A stretch of DNA of 64,000 nt from Kingella potus (GCF_900451175.1 NZ_UGJJ01000003.1:248001-312000), one strand, 5' to 3'; shown: positions 8,549 to 17,223, counted from the first letter of the stretch. Numbers and translations: made by a program. Notes: generated by a model from the sequence alone, not told the origin.

Positions 8549-9301
8549 CTATTTCGGCAGCAGGGTGGCCGAAAGCGGCAGGTGGTCGGAAAGGCGGAGC
8601 CAGGGTTCGCCGCCGTGCAGCCGCGCGTCGAGGATTTCGAGGTGGCGGGTGTAGATGCGGTCGAGACTGAGCACGGGCAGGCGGGCGGGAAAGGTTTTGG
8701 GCAGCGTGCCGCTCCGTTCGAGGAATACTTCGGTCAGGCCGAGCGTGCGGCCGATGTTGAGCGGCGATTTGCGCCGCCAGTCGTTGAAGTCGCCGGCGAG
8801 AATCAGCGGTGCGGCGGGCGGGATGCAGGTGGTTACGTATTCGAAGATGGCAACGTATTGTTTGACGCGGTCGCGTTCGAGCAGGTTCAGGTGGGCGCAG
8901 AGGCAGACAACGGGCGTGTCCCAGCCTTCGGGCAGGATTTCGCAATGCAGCACGCCGCGCTTTTCCAGGCGGTTTACCGTGATGTTGAGATTGTGTTCGC
9001 TGAGGATGGGCAGGCGGCTGATGATGGCGTTGCCGTGGTGTTTGTGCGGAAAGACGGCGTTTTTGCCGTAGCAGGGATGGTAGTCGAGATAGTCGGCGAT
9101 GATGTCGTGCTGCGGTCTGGCAGGAAAACCGGGCAGCGCGGCCTCGCGCGGCAGGTGCTGCCCCTGCACTTCCTGCAAAAACAAAATGTCGGATTTCAGG
9201 CTGTCGAGCGCGGCGGCCATATTGCCGATCTGCACTTTGCGGTTGAGCGGCGACATGCCTTTGTGGATGTTGTAGGTGGAAACGGTAATCGGCTGGTACA
9301 T
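8549..9301 (-). CDS. Endonuclease/exonuclease/phosphatase family protein
   Basis: 250 residues of the EEP (DNase I-like) metal-dependent phosphohydrolase fold. YNIHKG at the N-terminus, FLQEVQG (metal-binding Glu), AGDFNDW (catalytic Asp/Asn) and the C-terminal LSDHLPL (catalytic Asp-His) appear in the expected order. No signal peptide, so probably cytoplasmic. Substrate unknown: nucleic acid or phospholipid head groups are possible in this family. The start at 9301 is used because upstream codons translate two DUS copies. Divergent from tsaD. Confidence 0.88.
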   Translation of the reverse strand: MYQPITVSTYNIHKGMSPLNRKVQIGNMAAALDSLKSDILFLQEVQGQHLPREAALPGFPARPQHDIIADYLDYHPCYGKNAVFPHKHHGNAIISRLPILSEHNLNITVNRLEKRGVLHCEILPEGWDTPVVCLCAHLNLLERDRVKQYVAIFEYVTTCIPPAAPLILAGDFNDWRRKSPLNIGRTLGLTEVFLERSGTLPKTFPARLPVLSLDRIYTRHLEILDARLHGGEPWLRLSDHLPLSATLLPK

Positions 9302-9464
9302 GGTCGTAATGTGCGGGGGTTTTGTTTTCGGCTGCGCAAAAGCCGTGTTTTCAGACGGCCTTTTCCAGTTTTCAGACGGCCTGTGCAAAGGCCCGGCAGT
9401 ATAACCCGCCCCGCGTCCGCTTTGCGCTAAAATACGCGCCTTTTTCCCAAGCGGACAAACCGAA

Positions 9465-10526
9465 ATGTTGGTACTCGGCATCGAATCTTCCTGCGACGAA
9501 ACCGGCGTCGCCCTCTACGACAGCGCACGCGGCCTGCTCGCCCACCGCCTGCACACGCAAATGGCCATGCACGCCGAATACGGCGGCGTAGTGCCCGAGC
9601 TGGCCAGCCGCGACCACATCCGCCGCCTCGTCCCCCTCACCCGCTCCTGCCTTGCCGCAGCAGGCAAAAACTATGCCGACATCGATGCCGTGGCCTGCAC
9701 GCAGGGGCCGGGGCTGGGCGGCGCGCTGCTCGCGGGGGTGTCTTATGCCGCCGCGCTGGCTTTCTCATTGGGCAAACCCGTCATCCCCGTCCACCATCTC
9801 GAAGGCCACCTGCTCTCGCCGCTGCTGGCCGAACATCCGCCCGAATTTCCCTTCGTCGCCCTGCTCGTCTCGGGCGGCCACACGCAGTTTATGGCCGTGT
9901 ACGGCATAGGCCGCTACACCCTCTTGGGCGAAAGCGTGGACGACGCGGCGGGGGAAGCCTTCGACAAAACCGCCAAGCTGCTCGGCCTGCCCTACCCCGG
10001 CGGCGCGAAACTGGCCGATCTGGCCGAACAAGGCCGCGCGGGCGCGTTTGAATTTCCCCGCCCCATGCTGCATTCGCACGATTTGCAGATGAGCTTTTCC
10101 GGCCTGAAAACCGCCGTCCTCTGCGCCGTGGAAAAAGTGCGTGCCGAAAACGGCGGCAGGATGCCCGAACAAACCCGCAACGACCTCTGCCGCGCCTTTC
10201 AGGACGCTGTAACCGACGTACTCGCCGCCAAAGCCGAAAAAGCCCTGCGCGACACCGGATTACGCACCCTCGTCGTGGCCGGCGGCGTGGGTGCAAACAA
10301 AAAGCTGCGCCAACGCCTGAACGCCCTTACCGTGCGCCCCGCCGCCGCGAAAGGCCGCCAAAAGCCGCCGCCCGAAGCCGTGCGCACCTATTTCCCGCCG
10401 CTCGAATACTGCACCGACAACGGCGCAATGATCGCCCTTGCCGGAGCCATGCACCCCGAACGGGCGCAGCCGGCCGGCGCGTTCGGCGTCCGCCCCCGCT
10501 GGCCGCTGGCGGAAATTGTGCGTTAA
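9465..10526 (+). CDS. tsaD: tRNA N6-threonylcarbamoyladenosine transferase TsaD
   Basis: Transfers the threonylcarbamoyl group to A37 of ANN-decoding tRNAs together with TsaB, TsaC and TsaE. 353 residues with the ASKHA fold. MLVLGIESSCDETGVAL at the start, the iron-binding HHLEGH motif near residue 110, VSGGHTQ, and GESVDDAAGEAFDK are all present. Divergent from the EEP-family gene with a short shared promoter region (TAAAAT -10-like sequence at about 9426). Followed by a DUS-pair terminator. Confidence 0.96.
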   Translation: MLVLGIESSCDETGVALYDSARGLLAHRLHTQMAMHAEYGGVVPELASRDHIRRLVPLTRSCLAAAGKNYADIDAVACTQGPGLGGALLAGVSYAAALAFSLGKPVIPVHHLEGHLLSPLLAEHPPEFPFVALLVSGGHTQFMAVYGIGRYTLLGESVDDAAGEAFDKTAKLLGLPYPGGAKLADLAEQGRAGAFEFPRPMLHSHDLQMSFSGLKTAVLCAVEKVRAENGGRMPEQTRNDLCRAFQDAVTDVLAAKAEKALRDTGLRTLVVAGGVGANKKLRQRLNALTVRPAAAKGRQKPPPEAVRTYFPPLEYCTDNGAMIALAGAMHPERAQPAGAFGVRPRWPLAEIVR

Positions 10527-10593
10527 ACCCCTCCGCCGCTGCCGCCTTTTCTGCCCGATGCAGACAAAGGCTGCCGGGCAGAAAGCAAACAAC

Positions 10594-10624
10594 AGGCCGT
10601 CTGAAAACACTTTTCAGACGGCCT
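10594..10624. terminator. Inverted DUS pair between convergent tsaD and uraA
   Basis: Perfect inverted DUS with a tiny AC loop, placed between convergent genes so it can serve both. Confidence 0.8.
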
Positions 10625-10646
10625 CTCCTATGGTTTTGCCTCCGCA

Positions 10647-11864
10647 CTAGTCTTGCGGCGCATCCCTGTCCGGCAGCACCAGGTTCAGCACAATCGCCAG
10701 CACCGCGCACAAGCCCACGCCGGCGAAACTCACGCTGCCCACCTTGAACACCATCCCGCCCACGCCCGTGGTCAGCACCGAGCTGGCAATCACCAGGTTT
10801 TTCGGCTTCATCAGATCCACCTGCGCATCAATCAGCGTTTTCAGGCCGAGCGAAGCGATGGTGCCGAACAGCAGAATCATCACCCCGCCCATCACCGGCA
10901 GCGGAATCGAAGCGAGAAAAGCATTGAATTTGCCGAAAAACGCCATGCAGATGGCAAACACCGCCGCCCAAGTCATAATGGCCGGATTGCTGTTTTTGGT
11001 GAGCATCACCGCGCCGGTTACCTCGCCGTAGGTCGTTACCGGCGGCCCCCCGATCAAACCCGCCGCGCACACGCCCAAGCCGTCGCCGGCCAGCGTTTTG
11101 TGCAGGCCCGGATCGGCGGCGTAATTGCGCCCCGTTACCTTGCCGATGGCCATAATGCCGCCGATGTGTTCGATGGCGGGGGCAACGGCCACCGGCAGCA
11201 TGAAGAGCGCGGCCTGCCAGTTGATTTCGGGGCGTTGGAACACCGGCGGCGCAAACCAGTCGGCACGGGCAAGCGCGGAAGTGTCCACCATACCCAGCGA
11301 CCAAGCCAGCAGATAGCCCGCCGCCACCCCGATCAAAATCGGCACCAGTTTCATCATCTTACTGCCGAACACCGCCACGATGACGGTAACGCCAAAGGTA
11401 AAGCCCGACAAAAGCAGCGACTGCGCATAGCCGTATTTCTGCTCGCCGCCCGCCTGCCCCATCGCCATCTGGCTGGCCACCGCCGCCACCGACAAACCGA
11501 TCACCATAATCACCGGCCCGATTACCACCGGCGGCAGCAGCCTGTTTACCGCGTCCAGCCCGCGCCATTTGATCAGGGCGGCAAACACGAAATACATAAA
11601 GCCGGCGGCAAACAGGCCGAACATCGTGCCGCCCATGCCCCATTCCTGCAAGGCATAGATAATCGGCGCGATAAAGGCAAACGACGAACCGAGAAATACC
11701 GGCACTTTACGCCGCGTGCAAAGCTGGAACAGCAGCGTGCCGATGCCCGCCCCGAGCAGCGCCATCGAAGGATTGAGGCCGGTCAGCAGCGGCACCAGCA
11801 CCATCGCGCCGAAGGCGACAAACAGAATCTGCGCCCCCGCCACCGCCTGTTTCAAATGTTGCAT
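10647..11864 (-). CDS. uraA: Uracil:proton symporter (NCS2 family)
   Basis: 405 residues, about 14 hydrophobic segments, matching UraA-type nucleobase symporters. The start MQHLKQAVAGAQILFVAFGAMVLVP, the NxSMALLGAGIGTL motif, PVFLGSSFAFIAPI in TM3 and the TM8/TM10 substrate region (AIEHIGGIMAIGKVTG; GGPPVTTYGEVTGA) are characteristic. It would import uracil across the inner membrane. It is the only gene on its strand here, followed by the DUS-pair terminator at 10594-10624. Confidence 0.92.
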   Translation of the reverse strand: MQHLKQAVAGAQILFVAFGAMVLVPLLTGLNPSMALLGAGIGTLLFQLCTRRKVPVFLGSSFAFIAPIIYALQEWGMGGTMFGLFAAGFMYFVFAALIKWRGLDAVNRLLPPVVIGPVIMVIGLSVAAVASQMAMGQAGGEQKYGYAQSLLLSGFTFGVTVIVAVFGSKMMKLVPILIGVAAGYLLAWSLGMVDTSALARADWFAPPVFQRPEINWQAALFMLPVAVAPAIEHIGGIMAIGKVTGRNYAADPGLHKTLAGDGLGVCAAGLIGGPPVTTYGEVTGAVMLTKNSNPAIMTWAAVFAICMAFFGKFNAFLASIPLPVMGGVMILLFGTIASLGLKTLIDAQVDLMKPKNLVIASSVLTTGVGGMVFKVGSVSFAGVGLCAVLAIVLNLVLPDRDAPQD

Positions 11865-11938
11865 ATTGCACTTTCTTTACAAAAACGAGCAGATTATAGC
11901 GTTTTACAGGGAATGCGATAAGAAAAACAGCAAAAAGT

Positions 11939-11964
11939 CCGTCTGAAAACGGATTTTCAGACGG
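11939..11964. terminator. Imperfect inverted DUS stem-loop
   Basis: CCGTCTGAAAACGG followed by its inverse. One DUS arm has lost its AGG start (AGTCC instead), so the hairpin is kept but one uptake site is degraded. It lies between the divergent uraA and the small membrane protein gene. Confidence 0.6.
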
Positions 11965-12118
11965 CCTTTTCCATCCCGCCGCGCCTTCCGCCCGTATGCA
12001 AAAATATGCCGCTTGTCTTGCAAAATATGTAAAAAAACACCGCCCGTTTATTATCCGCCGCATTCCCATCCCACACTGTTTTACTTGTTTCATTTGTTTT
12101 ATTTGGAGGACACACACT

Positions 12119-12250
12119 ATGAAAATCGGTACTCTTCTGATCGCGGCAGCCGTATTCGGCGGCTTGTACTACGTCAAACACCATGTCGATACTTCCGCAT
12201 TAAACGGCAATATGCTGCAACCGCAATCCGTACATTCGGCACAGCGTTAA
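12119..12250 (+). CDS. 43-residue membrane-anchored small protein, function unknown
   Basis: MKIGTLLIAAAVFGGLYYV forms a single hydrophobic N-terminal segment, followed by a short polar tail (KHHVDTSALNGNMLQPQSV). A strong ribosome binding site (TTGGAGGACACACACT) just before the ATG argues that the short frame is real, rather than longer in-frame extensions starting at 11996. A perfect rho-independent terminator follows. No family recognised; similar mini-proteins are common in Neisseria but uncharacterised. Confidence 0.65.
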   Translation: MKIGTLLIAAAVFGGLYYVKHHVDTSALNGNMLQPQSVHSAQR

Positions 12251-12267
12251 ACCGCACAAACAGCCAT

Positions 12268-12303
12268 ACGCAAAACCGCCTTTTCAAAGGCGGTTTTCTT
12301 TTT
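12268..12303 (+). terminator. Rho-independent terminator of the small membrane protein gene
   Basis: AAAACCGCC TTTTCAAA GGCGGTTTT followed by CTTTTTTTC. This is a classic intrinsic terminator not built from DUS. Confidence 0.85.
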
Positions 12304-12397
12304 TTCAGACGGCCTCACAAACGAGCGGTGCGGCCGTCTTCGCGGCAGACGGTACGTTACGGAGTCCGCTAAAAACAAACAGAATTGCCATCCGGCT

Positions 12398-13423
12398 TCA
12401 TGCGTCTTCCGCGCAAGCCAGCTCCTCTGCCGCGTTTTGCACCATATCGGGCGTGAGTTTGTTCAGGCAGTCCGTATGCCCCAGCGGGCATTCGCGTTTG
12501 AAGCAGGGCGAGCATTCGAGATGCAGGCTGACGATACGGGCTTTTTCGCTCAAAGGCGGCGTGTGGTCGGGGCTGGACGAGCCGTAAACGGCGACGAGTT
12601 TGCGCCCGAGCGCGGCGGCCAGGTGCATCAGGCCGCTGTCGTTGCAAACCACCGTGTCGGCGCAGGAAAGCAGGTCGATGGCTTCGGAAAGACTGGTTTG
12701 GCCGCAAAGATTGGTACAGAGGCCGTCTGAAAGGCTGTTGATTTCTTCGGCAACGGCAAAATCCTTTTGCGAACCGAACAGCCATATCTGCCAGCCTTCC
12801 GCCAGATAACGGCGGCCGAGTTCGGCGAAACGGCTTGCCGGCCAGCGTTTGGCGGGGCCGTATTCCGCACCCGGGCAGAAGGCGAGGATGGGTTTGTTTG
12901 TATTAAGGCCGTGTGCGGCAAGCGCGGCTTGGCGGCTTTCGGGGTCGATGGCAAAACGCGGGTTGTCGGAATAGCCGTTGAAGTCGGCTTGGCTGGGATG
13001 GGCGAGCGCGGTATATCTGTCCACCATCAGCGGCAGGGCGGCCTTGTCGAGTTTGCGGATGTCGTTTAGAAGGAAATAGCGCGATTCGCCCACATAGCCC
13101 GTGCGCTGCCTGATGCCGCTTGCCAGCGCGATCAGGGCGGATTTGAGCGAACCGGGCAAGACGATGACTTGGTCGTAGCCGCGCCCGCCCAGCTCCCGTC
13201 CGACGCGCCAGCGTTTTTTCAAATCGAGTGCGCCGTGGCCGAACGGATTTTCGATGATGCTGCCGACTTCGGGCATACGCGCAAATACGGCCATCGACCA
13301 TTTGGGTGCGAATACGTCGATGGTGCAGCCGGGATGCAGCTCGCGCAGGCGGCAGAAAAGCGGCTGGGTCATCACGCAGTCGCCTATCCAGCTCGGGGAA
13401 ATAATGAGGATTTTTTTAGACAT
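12398..13423 (-). CDS. waaF: Lipopolysaccharide heptosyltransferase II
   Basis: Adds the second L-glycero-D-manno-heptose to the LOS inner core. 341 residues, GT9 family, GT-B fold. MSKKILIISPSWIGDCVMTQPL at the N-terminus, FCPGAEYGPAKRWP (WaaF signature for acceptor/donor binding) near residue 185, and CNDSGLMHLAAALG near residue 262 are diagnostic. An in-frame DUS gives INSLSDGLCTN. Divergent from the downstream-reading membrane protein gene. A DUS-pair hairpin lies in its 5' flank. Confidence 0.95.
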   Translation of the reverse strand: MSKKILIISPSWIGDCVMTQPLFCRLRELHPGCTIDVFAPKWSMAVFARMPEVGSIIENPFGHGALDLKKRWRVGRELGGRGYDQVIVLPGSLKSALIALASGIRQRTGYVGESRYFLLNDIRKLDKAALPLMVDRYTALAHPSQADFNGYSDNPRFAIDPESRQAALAAHGLNTNKPILAFCPGAEYGPAKRWPASRFAELGRRYLAEGWQIWLFGSQKDFAVAEEINSLSDGLCTNLCGQTSLSEAIDLLSCADTVVCNDSGLMHLAAALGRKLVAVYGSSSPDHTPPLSEKARIVSLHLECSPCFKRECPLGHTDCLNKLTPDMVQNAAEELACAEDA

Positions 13424-13468
13424 TATGGTGGTGCGGTTTGGGTTTGCGGCTATTTTAATATGGATTGC

Positions 13469-13500
13469 AGGCCGTCTGAAAACTGCTTTTCAGACGGCCT
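13469..13500. repeat. Inverted DUS pair in the waaF/13565 divergent intergenic region
   Basis: Perfect inverted DUS upstream of both divergent genes. Because neither gene ends here, it is more likely an uptake-site repeat than a working terminator. Confidence 0.7.
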
Positions 13501-13564
13501 CTGCGTATGCCTGTGTTAATATCCGCATATTGCGGTATAACCAATCTGCCACACAGGGAGAACG

Positions 13565-14380
13565 ATGATGCAGAATGCCTTTCAAGAAAACGATCTGCCG
13601 GAACGTGAGCCGGAAACGGAAGAATACCTGCTCGACCAACCCGCTTCGCGCAGCGTCGAACGCGGAGCCGCCTGGGTTTACGAAGCGTTTTTGCTGTTGC
13701 GCGAATATTGGGCCGCTTGGGCGGTGATTGCGGCGGTGCTGTATGTCGGCGAAGTGGTCGGCCTATGGCTGGTAACTTACACGGCGGGCATCGGCGCGGC
13801 GGTGTATGCCATGTTTATGCTGTTCAAAGCCGGCGGCATCGCCATGGCCGCGTCGGCTCAGGAATACGAAGAAAGGCCGCCCCGCATCTCGGATCTCTTT
13901 ATGATTTTCGACAACAAAATCTTTGATTTTGTTTTCCTGCTGTTTCTGATGGCTGTGTTTGCCGGCATTTGGGCACTCCTGCTGTTTGCTATCGCTTCAA
14001 CGCTGCTGCCCGGCCTGACGGCCTCGCCCATCGCCTTTGCCCTGCTGCTTGCTTTTTGGCTGGTATCCGTGCAGATGCTGCTCGGTTTCGCCCCGATTTT
14101 GCTTTTTCTGCAAGACGAAAACCCGCCGAACGCTATTTTGTCGAGCATAAAAACCACTGCGGCCAACATTCTGCCCATCATGCTGAACGGCCTGATTTTT
14201 GTCGTTATCACCATGCCGCTCATGCTGCTGTCTGCCAAGCTGGACGGCATTGCGTCCCTCGTCATAACGGCCATGCTGCTGGCGGTAAACATACTGAGCT
14301 ATCTGAGTACCTACGCGGCCTACCGCGACATTTGGTTTGAAGAAGGCGTGCGCGACGAAGTAACGGTGGGCTACCGTTAA
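13565..14380 (+). CDS. BPSS1780-like membrane protein, function unknown
   Basis: 271 residues with a polar N-terminus of about 45 residues and five to six hydrophobic segments (WAAWAVIAAVLYVGEVVGLWLV; FVFLLFLMAVFAGIWALLLFAIA; AFALLLAFWLVSVQMLLGFAPILLFL; IMLNGLIFVVITMPLMLLS; SLVITAMLLAVNILSYL). The pattern PILLFLQDENPPNAILSSIKTTAANI resembles the BPSS1780 family of beta-proteobacterial membrane proteins. Two adjacent ATGs (13565 and 13568) follow CAGGGAGAACG; either could start. Confidence 0.75.
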   Translation: MMQNAFQENDLPEREPETEEYLLDQPASRSVERGAAWVYEAFLLLREYWAAWAVIAAVLYVGEVVGLWLVTYTAGIGAAVYAMFMLFKAGGIAMAASAQEYEERPPRISDLFMIFDNKIFDFVFLLFLMAVFAGIWALLLFAIASTLLPGLTASPIAFALLLAFWLVSVQMLLGFAPILLFLQDENPPNAILSSIKTTAANILPIMLNGLIFVVITMPLMLLSAKLDGIASLVITAMLLAVNILSYLSTYAAYRDIWFEEGVRDEVTVGYR

Positions 14381-14577
14381 GGTTGCGCCCAAACATCTGC
14401 CGCACGAAAGCACCGCCCTGCCCCAAATCGGTGCTTTTTTCCTTCCGATACGCAGACGGAAAACATTTTCCGCGTTAAAAACAAACACAACGCCCAAATT
14501 TTCTGTTTGCAATTTCTTCTTTTCGGTGTTTTTTTGCTAAGAAAAAGACAGTTTCTGAAAAAAACAGGCCTATCCGC

Positions 14578-14606
14578 TTGACGGGATTCCCGCTGCCGCA
14601 GATAAT
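14578..14606 (+). promoter_or_regulatory. Strong sigma70 promoter for the sRNA candidate
   Basis: TTGACG, a 17-bp spacer, then GATAAT. No open reading frame follows; transcription would begin near 14613-14614 and reach an intrinsic terminator at 14674-14706. Confidence 0.75.
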
Positions 14607-14613
14607 GCGCGGC

Positions 14614-14706
14614 GTTGGACGGCTGGCAACAGCCGTTTGACAGTTTCTCCTCTATTTCTCCTTTGTAGACTTGGCACACATTCGCAAGAATGTGTGCATT
14701 TTTTTT
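14614..14706 (+). ncRNA. Candidate trans-acting small RNA, about 93 nt
   Basis: Starts 7-8 nt after a near-consensus promoter. Hairpin 1 is ACGGCTG-GCAA-CAGCCGT (14619-14636). A single-stranded CU-rich stretch follows, TTTCTCCTCTATTTCTCC and TTTG (14644-14664), containing two CTCC anti-Shine-Dalgarno cores. Hairpin 2 is GCACACATTC-GCAA-GAATGTGTGC (14674-14697) followed by eight Ts after an A: a textbook intrinsic terminator. The layout resembles Hfq-dependent neisserial sRNAs that pair with ribosome binding sites (for example the RcoF/NmsR siblings or AniS), but I cannot show homology by reading alone. The rest of the 14381-15026 gap holds only DUS pairs. Confidence 0.7.
14674..14706 (+). terminator. 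Intrinsic terminator of the sRNA candidate
   Basis: A 10-bp perfect stem with a GCAA tetraloop and a T8 tract after one A. Only the plus strand has the U-tract, which sets the direction. Confidence 0.88.
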
Positions 14707-14763
14707 GTTTTTTTCAGGCTGCCCGCTTGGTTGGGCGGGAAAGCGGCATATCAAAAACAAATA

Positions 14764-14795
14764 AGGCCGTCTGAAAACCGCTTTTCAGACGGCCT
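14764..14795. repeat. Inverted DUS pair
   Basis: Perfect inverted DUS pair, followed at about 14804 by a further single inverse DUS. No adjacent gene end on the left. Confidence 0.75.
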
Positions 14796-15005
14796 TTGTA
14801 TATTTTCAGACGGCCTCCTGCGACAAACAGACAATTTAAGCGTTTTTGATACGGCGGATTTGCAGCGGGGTCTCCCATGCGGCGCAACATTCTGTGCCGC
14901 GTGTTTGTTGCCGGACAAATATCGCGGCGGCAGGTTTGTATCGCTGATGGAGTCCGGTTCTCTGCAACACCGAATATCCTGCCTGCTGGCCCGTTTGGCA
15001 TGACA

Positions 15006-15037
15006 AGGCCGTCTGAAAACCGCTTTTCAGACGGCCT
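15006..15037. terminator. Inverted DUS pair terminator overlapping the lnt stop codon
   Basis: Perfect inverted DUS. The lnt stop codon (15029-15027) is the TGA inside the DUS arm. Confidence 0.8.
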
Positions 15038-16580
15038 TTTTTCTGCGTCCGGCGGCAAGCAGGGCAGCCGCCGTGAGGGCGAGCAGCCCGATCAGCGGCC
15101 ACGAGCCGCCGAGTTTCATATAGGGCGTTTGCCCGCTGCGGCCTTCTACGGTGCCGGTAAGGACGGCGGCGGTGTCGGCGGGAAGCTGTGCGGTAATGCG
15201 CCCCTGATGGTCGATAAAGGCGGTGGCGCCGGTGTTGGTGGCGCGCACCATTGGGCGGCCGAGTTCGAGTGCGCGGGCTTGGGATTGCTGCACATGCTGG
15301 TACATGGCGTTGGATTTGCCGTACCAGGCAAGATTGCTGGCATTGGCCAGCAGGGTGGATTCGGCGGCGGCGGCAATGAGTTCGTCGCCGAAGCCGTCTT
15401 CATAACAGATGTTGAAAGCGATTTTTTGGTTTTTCATCCGCAGCGGGGTTTGGCTGCCGCCGCCACGGCGGAAATCGGCCAGCGGCATATCCATCATGGT
15501 GTAAAGCCCGGTAGTGAGGGCGGGCAGGGGTTTGTATTCGCCGAAGGGGACAAGGTGGTTTTTGGCGTAAAACGGCAGCTTGTGCGAACTGCCGGAACGG
15601 TGTTCCGTGAGGTTGATGACGGCGTTTTGGTAGCCTGTTCCGTCGTCGGTGTAGCGGATTACGCCCACGGCCAACGCGCTGCCGTTCTGTCTTGCGGCGG
15701 CGGCAAATTCTTCCAGCACGCTGTCGGGAAGCTGCTGCAAAATCACGGGAATGGCGGTTTCGGGCAGGATAACGATGTCGGCGGCGGATTCGGCGATTTG
15801 GGCATAATAGCGTTGCAGGGTGGGCAGGACTTGGTCTTCGCGGAATTTGAGGGTTTGCGGAATATTGCCCTGCGCCAGCGCGACGGCGGCCTTGGCTCCT
15901 GTCGGCTGCGTAAAGACGGCTTGGCGGGCGGTATGACCGGCAAAAAGCAGGGCGGCCAGGCCGCAGGCAAAGGCGGCACGGGTTTTCAGACGGCCTGTAC
16001 TGTCCACCACCAACACCAGCCACGCTCCGGCCAGGGCGGTGGCGAAGGTAACGAGATGGATGCCGCCTATCGGGGCAAAACCGGCCAGCGGCGATGCGTC
16101 GGCAATCTGCGAATAGCCCAATGCACCCCAGCCGAAGCCGGTAAGCAGGCGTTCGCGGGCAAACTCGGCCAGCGTCCAAAATACGGGCAGGGCAAAGCCG
16201 ACGGCAAGCCAGCGGTTGAGCCGGGTTTTGCCCCACAGCCATACGGCGGCGGCAGGATACAGGGCGAGATAGGCGGGCAGCAGGGCGGTGAGCGGCAGGG
16301 CATAGACATTCGGCAGGCCGGAAACGTCGTGCAGCGCGGTGTGTATCCAGTAAAACTGGCAGGTGTAGGCGGCCAAAGCAAACAGATACGCGCTGCGTAC
16401 GCGCACTTCTGGACGCAGCTCGAGCAGGCGGACGAAGGCGGCAAACAGCAGCGGCATCAGCCAGAAACGGTAATAGGGAGCGAAAGCGAGCGGCGTGGCG
16501 GCAGCCAGCACCGGCAGCAGCGGCCAGTAAACGGCAGGTTTGCGCCACAGGTTTTCGAGTTTGGAGAAAATTTCGGCCAT
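15027..16580 (-). CDS. lnt: Apolipoprotein N-acyltransferase
   Basis: Adds the third acyl chain to lipoproteins in the inner membrane. 517 residues: about six N-terminal membrane helices, then a periplasmic nitrilase-like domain with the Glu-Lys-Cys triad (Glu in ILPETAIP, Lys in FYAKNHLVPFGEY, Cys in FNICYEDGF), then a C-terminal helix. The start at 16580 (MAEIFSKLENLWRKP) is favoured over a 104-codon longer frame that reads promoter-like AT-rich DNA. Ends RRKKAV with a DUS-provided stop. An in-frame DUS also gives STGRLKTR. Lipoproteins in this window that would be substrates include LptE and BamE. Confidence 0.95.
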   Translation of the reverse strand: MAEIFSKLENLWRKPAVYWPLLPVLAAATPLAFAPYYRFWLMPLLFAAFVRLLELRPEVRVRSAYLFALAAYTCQFYWIHTALHDVSGLPNVYALPLTALLPAYLALYPAAAVWLWGKTRLNRWLAVGFALPVFWTLAEFARERLLTGFGWGALGYSQIADASPLAGFAPIGGIHLVTFATALAGAWLVLVVDSTGRLKTRAAFACGLAALLFAGHTARQAVFTQPTGAKAAVALAQGNIPQTLKFREDQVLPTLQRYYAQIAESAADIVILPETAIPVILQQLPDSVLEEFAAAARQNGSALAVGVIRYTDDGTGYQNAVINLTEHRSGSSHKLPFYAKNHLVPFGEYKPLPALTTGLYTMMDMPLADFRRGGGSQTPLRMKNQKIAFNICYEDGFGDELIAAAAESTLLANASNLAWYGKSNAMYQHVQQSQARALELGRPMVRATNTGATAFIDHQGRITAQLPADTAAVLTGTVEGRSGQTPYMKLGGSWPLIGLLALTAAALLAAGRRKKAV

Positions 16581-16926
16581 ATGCGCCCGTTTGTGCGTGT
16601 CAGACAAAGGCGCGGATTGTACCGAAATTCCGCGCCGCCGCCCCATGTGAAAAATGTTATATATTTGCAATGGTTTTGTAAAAAACGGCGGATACATCTG
16701 CCGGAAAGAAAATATTGCAAGCGATAATAGATACATAGGTATTTGCGGCACAGAAAGCCCGCAGCGCAAAACCATGCCGTCATGCTGGACAATAAGGCTG
16801 ATTAAAGGCAAAATCCGCCGAATCTTCTTTCCGGTCAAATCTGCCGGAGCAGCAAATAACGAAGATGCCGGGAAAGCTGATGGATTACTCATTTTTTATT
16901 GGATACTTTTGAAAGAGGTAAAGAAT
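16581..16926. other. Intergenic region between divergent lnt and the HMA-like gene
   Basis: A 346-bp AT-rich gap with promoter-like A/T stretches (TATATATTTGCAATGG; GATAATAGATACATAGG) but no convincing -35/-10 pair I can assign. No RNA gene or repeat seen. Confidence 0.5.
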
Positions 16927-17130
16927 ATGCCGCAACTGAAACTGAACGTAACCGGAATGGCGAGCAAAGAAGACTCGCGCAAACTCATTGCCAAAGCCGA
17001 AGAAGTGCCGAACGTGCGCATGGTGAACGCCAATTTTGAAACCGGCGTGGTCGTGGTAACCCATGCCGAGGGCTTGGATGTCAATGCTGTGAAAAAAGCC
17101 ATTGCCGACGTAGGCTTCAACGCTGCCTGA
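16927..17130 (+). CDS. HMA-like domain protein lacking the CxxC metal site
   Basis: 67 residues that follow the ferredoxin-like beta-alpha-beta pattern of CopZ/HMA domains: MPQLKLNVTGMASKEDSRKL...VPNVRMVNANFETGVVVVTH...VNAVKKAIADVGFNAA. Where copper chaperones have GMxCxxC, this has GMASKED, so neither metal-binding cysteine is present. It cannot bind Cu(I) in the usual way, and may be a stand-alone fold with another role. A GAAAGAGG ribosome binding site precedes the ATG. Followed by a DUS-pair terminator. Confidence 0.8.
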   Translation: MPQLKLNVTGMASKEDSRKLIAKAEEVPNVRMVNANFETGVVVVTHAEGLDVNAVKKAIADVGFNAA

Positions 17131-17144
17131 ACCGTGTTCCGCAG

Positions 17145-17177
17145 AGGCCGTCTGAAAGAAACGCTTTCAGACGGCCT
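17145..17177. terminator. Inverted DUS pair terminator
   Basis: Inverted DUS with loop GAAACG directly after the HMA-like gene and before the promoter of dapC. Confidence 0.75.
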
Positions 17178-17223
17178 CATTGCGTTCTGTTAGAATGGCC
17201 GCTTTTCCACAGCAGTACCGAAT

